DNA of 64,000 nucleotides from Paragordius varius (taxonomy: Eukaryota > Nematomorpha). The stretch is from positions 13,578,001-13,642,000 of the forward strand of contig OZ176050.1 in assembly GCA_964247055.1 (NCBI GenBank), written 5' to 3'. Position 1 is the stretch's first letter. Each line of letters starts with the position of its first letter. The notes beneath the pieces were generated by a model that saw only the letters and a list, made by a program, of their open reading frames with translations, searched no databases and had not been told where the DNA came from. This document shows, in pieces, positions 60,433 through 64,000 of the stretch. The translations under genes and the position numbers were made by a program.

Positions 60433-60703
60433 TAATATGCCATTTACAAATCAAATTTATCTTCGAACAATTCAAATTTACTTTCAAACAATTCAAATCC
60501 TCAAACAATATAAATTTATTCTAAATTTTTTTGTTTTCGGGCTAATATAACTCATCATTATATGAAATATATCTTTATGCCATGGTTTATTATTTTTTCA
60601 GAAATATCAATTTTATACAAAATTTCAATTCCTAAAAATATAATAAAATACAAATTTATATTAGGGTGTAAATTGTTCAAGGGTGATTTGAAGTGTAATT
60701 AGT
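60433..60703. mobile_element. MITE family B, copy 10, tandem neighbour of copy 9
   Basis: ATGCCATTTACAAATCAAAT at the left and GTGATTTGAAGTGTAATTAG at the right; it begins within about 5 bp of the end of copy 9. Confidence 0.65.
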
Positions 60704-60709
60704 ATTTAT

Positions 60710-61750
60710 ATTAAAATATATTTAGGTATGGCATTAATAATATCTCCGACGTTTTAAGGGGGTAAGTAAACACAACGTTGTCGAATATGTTTTAATTTTT
60801 AGAGAATAATTGCTGAACCTTATGCCTTCAATCCAGAGTCTTCCAAAGTTTTGTAATGATAACATAAATATATCGATTATCTACAAACAGTTAAAATTTA
60901 ATGCCATTTTTAAAAAAAATCTTGAAGGGGTCACAAATAGCCATTTTTTTCTTTAATATTCAAGTATAGGGGTGTAGCGCATCAGCCAAATAGATATCTT
61001 TATATTTACTAATATGTTGATCTACATATGAGTTGAAACATTATAAGAACTTTATTTTTTGTCTAAATATCCAATATAGTGGGCCAAATCTAGAATCAAG
61101 ATTCCAGGCTTCTAAATCAGCTTAAAAAATGTTTAAATTTAATAAACTAAAAACACTGATAGCACCTCTAAAAATATTGGCTCCATAAAGCCACATATTG
61201 CTTGATATGAATTATTATGACTTCTAATTGCAATGGTAATAATAATTTCCACAAGGTGTTGTTTATTTGATTCAAATATATTATCACACATTATAAATGA
61301 AAAACTATTATCAATCCATTTTTTCGATAAAGGAAGTTTTATATCAGTGTCGAAAATTTTATAATATATAAAGGTTTACTCTATTTCCTCCATGATGCAA
61401 TCACAGTAAACAAATTTAAATTATATTTCAAGAGCAATTTTATTTTTTTATTAATAATCATGATTATGCCAGTTATGTTTTAGCTTAAAAATGTAGAAGG
61501 ATCTTTTGATAAAACAAAATATCTTAAGATATTTGGGGCTTAGAATCATCTTTGATTCATATTTAAAATAATAATATATTGTGGAATTTTTATCCTACTT
61601 AATGGGACAGAAAATGCGATTTTCCGATCATGGATGGAACATTTATAATGACCTCGTTTCTAGTGCAAAAATCATGAAATTTCAACTGATAATATTCTGA
61701 GGTAAAATCGTAACTTACTCCATAACCTGTCCCATTTGATTATTATGTTA
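60710..61750. other. Gene-poor stretch, nothing recognised
   Basis: No exon-like blocks, RNA genes or known repeats seen. Confidence 0.45.
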
Positions 61751-61756
61751 AAAAAT

Positions 61757-62038
61757 TTACAGTATACGGACAAAACTTAAAAATAAATTACAAATATTTT
61801 ATTTTAAAAGACAACCATTATTTTAAAATCTTAATTTTTTAAATATAAACCATTGTATAAAATTGTAAAGTATGAAATAAAGATGTATATTGGTGAGACA
61901 ATCAATTATTATCTATTTTACATTTGTAATGAAATAATTTATAAGGGAAAAATTAAGGTTTAAAATAGGGTAGTTTGTAAAAAAATATTTGTCCTTATTT
62001 ATTTTTACGTTTTGTCCGTATAATTTCCATTTTTACTG
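61757..62038. mobile_element. MITE family A, copy 9
   Basis: CAGTATACGGACAAAACTTA, then AAAATA, at the left and TTTTTACGTTTTGTCCGTAT, then AATTTCCATTTTTACTG, at the right. Confidence 0.7.
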
Positions 62039-62329
62039 CAAAACATAAGGTAGGAAGAAATATATATAAAATGGACGTCCATCCCCAACCAACCTTACAT
62101 ATGACCTTTTTTTTCGGATAAGCTTTTTAAACCAAACACTACTTGTAAATTAATGATATTAAAAAAAATAGTTTTGATTTTTAGAGAAAGGTTCAAGATA
62201 ATGAGACATGACTTTTATAATTTAGGTTATTTTTGAGGGAGTCTGCTGTGTATGATACCAAATAAATTAGCGAAAATATCTAATTCAGTACTTTTGGTGG
62301 TCCTGCTCCTTAGGCGCAAAAATTGTATT

Positions 62330-62644
62330 TTAAAGGACAGAGTAATTATATTCAAAAAACAAATGCGACTGACGAGTTTTGTGGTTGCCATTTGACATAT
62401 CAGTATTTCTATTACACTGCTCAACAAGGTTTTGCACCACCCCATTATTTTTGCATTTTCTAATACCTAATGGCATGGAAAAGCCAAAACAAAAAAGAAA
62501 ATTGAGGCCACCAATAGGATTTTTCCAAAATTTAATTTTTAAATTTGTATTTAATTCAAAAATAACAATCATTCCTCGTGCACATATGTTTAAATATTCA
62601 AACAAGCAAGTCGATACAAGTAATATTCCATGCATGGATAACAA
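62330..62644 (-). CDS. Unrecognised hydrophobic reading frame
   Basis: A 104-codon minus-strand frame, MLSMHGILLVSTCLFEYLNI, with a second hydrophobic patch (IGGLNFLFCFGFSMPLGI). An internal GT after FSMPL and an AG 50-odd bases on could remove a short intron and shift into the overlapping frame 62227-62445, which ends in LDIFANLFGIIHSRLPQK. A membrane protein is possible. An opposite-strand frame of 90 codons overlaps it. No family recognised. Confidence 0.25.
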   Translation of the reverse strand: MLSMHGILLVSTCLFEYLNICARGMIVIFELNTNLKIKFWKNPIGGLNFLFCFGFSMPLGIRKCKNNGVVQNLVEQCNRNTDMSNGNHKTRQSHLFFEYNYSVL

Positions 62645-62699
62645 ATTCTAGGCATTAAATAAGATACTAAACAAGCTAAGAGCCAAATTATTAAAAATC

Positions 62700-63840
62700 T
62701 AAATGGGGCTTATTTATAGTGTGATGGATCCGGGCGGCTGCACAAGCTCTGCATATCCCCCAAGCGATCTTATAATTATGCCAGATGTGGCAAAGATAAC
62801 AATAAGTAATCGTAAAGTCCGATAAGAGAGACTTGCAAGCAAAATCCAGGCAAATTGACATGTCAAATTAACAATTTACTGAATAAAGTTAGATAAATTC
62901 TACAATTAAATTGAATATAAATTAGGTAAATACAAATGGTCCAATCCCATAACAGTAAATTCTACTAAAAGTGGCTACACAACATCCATCTGAAATTCAA
63001 AATACAAAACAACCAATAATTTTTAAAAAAATAAGGTATATCCACCAGGTATAAATAAAGGATTTTTTATAAGAACCAACTCAAGAGAAAAAGTCTAATA
63101 AGTACTCAAAAGAACTAAAACTAACAAAAAAATATAGCCTATCTGAAAGCCGAAGGTTTAAACCATAAAATGCCTTTTTTAGTATTTTTTTGAAAAAATT
63201 TTATATGTGTTAAAAATTCACTTGAAAAAAAGACTAAATTTTGACATTTAAGTCCGTACTATTTTTTTCTCTCTGATATTTAAATAACATATTTATATTC
63301 AAAAGATAGAGTTTAAAACGCTTTATTAAATGATATTAAGTTTATAATATAATAACATTTTATTATAAGGTTATATTTAATTTTCTCTCGATTTTCTCTT
63401 GTTTTTGAAAAATTAAAAAACCTATAAAATTTCAAAATTCTGATTGGCGGGATCAAAAATTTTTTTAAATTCGGTTTTAAAACACTGAAATTAGTCATAA
63501 TTTAAAAAGTTTGAGTGGTGGTGCTTAAAAATGTCCAAATTTGTCGACTAGTGTTATCTTCGGAATGGTAAAAATAGTTTTTAATGGTAAAAGAATAAAA
63601 AGTGTGCATTATTGGGTTATGAATTTCAAAATTTACAAGAAAATAACTTGTTCGAATTTTTTAATTACGCTAAAAAAATAAGGTGTATTTTTAGGTTTCA
63701 CGTTGCGGTATTAATTATTCTACAAGCTTTTTAACAAAGCTTACATCCAACCAAATTTGGCAAAAGTTTTGGTATAATTAAACTTAATATACAAATTTAA
63801 TTAAATCGTTTTTTAAATTATAATCTCAAAATTAGGTAAT
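62700..63840. other. No supported gene
   Basis: Contains one slightly GC-richer patch (62725-62830) but no exon pattern I can defend. Confidence 0.4.
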
Positions 63841-63849
63841 CCCAACTTC

Positions 63850-64000
63850 AAATTTTTTGTTGTATTTTTTATGTAATAATTTTTAACCATATCCTCTGAA
63901 CATATTTGAGGCATTTCAATTTATATTTAATTGTAAAATTCAATAATCAGCTGTTTTTGGGGGCTATGAAATATCCAATAATTTATCCTGTTTTCGAAAT
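63850..64000. repeat. Family E repeat, copy 5, cut by the window end
   Basis: GAGGCATTTCAATTTATATT, then AATAATCAGCTGTTTTTGGG, corresponds to the middle of copies 2-4; the rest lies beyond the window. Confidence 0.45.

Overview
This is AT-rich animal genomic DNA with spliced genes, conserved eukaryotic proteins, and dense non-autonomous DNA transposons. At least five introns are only 23-45 nt long, while others in the same genes run from hundreds of bases to 5.5 kb and are stuffed with repeats. Very short introns of about 26 nt are a known trait of dicyemid mesozoans, and a laminin-G-like extracellular gene plus mariner elements also point to an animal. A mesozoan-like parasite is therefore my best guess, but it is inference and not proven here.

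Layout. At 585-1223 (+) are the last two exons of a medium-chain dehydrogenase/reductase-like protein. At 3034-21253 (-) is a complete 23-exon gene for RPN1/PSMD2, the largest 19S proteasome subunit, about 1141 aa, with a 175-aa charged insert. Facing away from it, 24460-33881 (+) carries an 8-exon gene for the FAD/NADPH-reductase half of methionine synthase reductase (MTRR). I found no flavodoxin half in the gap behind it. Its intron 6 holds a 4.6-kb, roughly palindromic transposon with a LINE fragment. At 34.2-36.0 kb are LINE pieces and a decayed repeat-peptide gene. At 37.9-39.1 kb is a degenerate 165-bp tandem array. About 39-51 kb is gene-poor and holds small MITEs. At 52.87-54.57 kb an 842-bp tandem duplication that appears identical wherever compared copies the 5' end of a laminin-G-like membrane protein gene (54372-56066, +). 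From 56 to 64 kb there are MITEs, a decayed mariner and one unrecognised minus-strand reading frame.

The most unusual signals are these. (1) Two RPN1 introns are built from tandem units, each carrying MITE sequence plus a copy of the adjacent splice acceptor and the first 15-20 nt of the downstream exon. (2) Two hammerhead-ribozyme-like elements occur, one inside a near-palindromic insertion in RPN1 and one next to a mariner. (3) Tiny and very large introns coexist in single genes. (4) The MTRR lacks its flavodoxin domain. The proteasome and MTRR genes are housekeeping genes with unrelated pathways; their divergent arrangement leaves a 3.2-kb gap that must hold both promoters.
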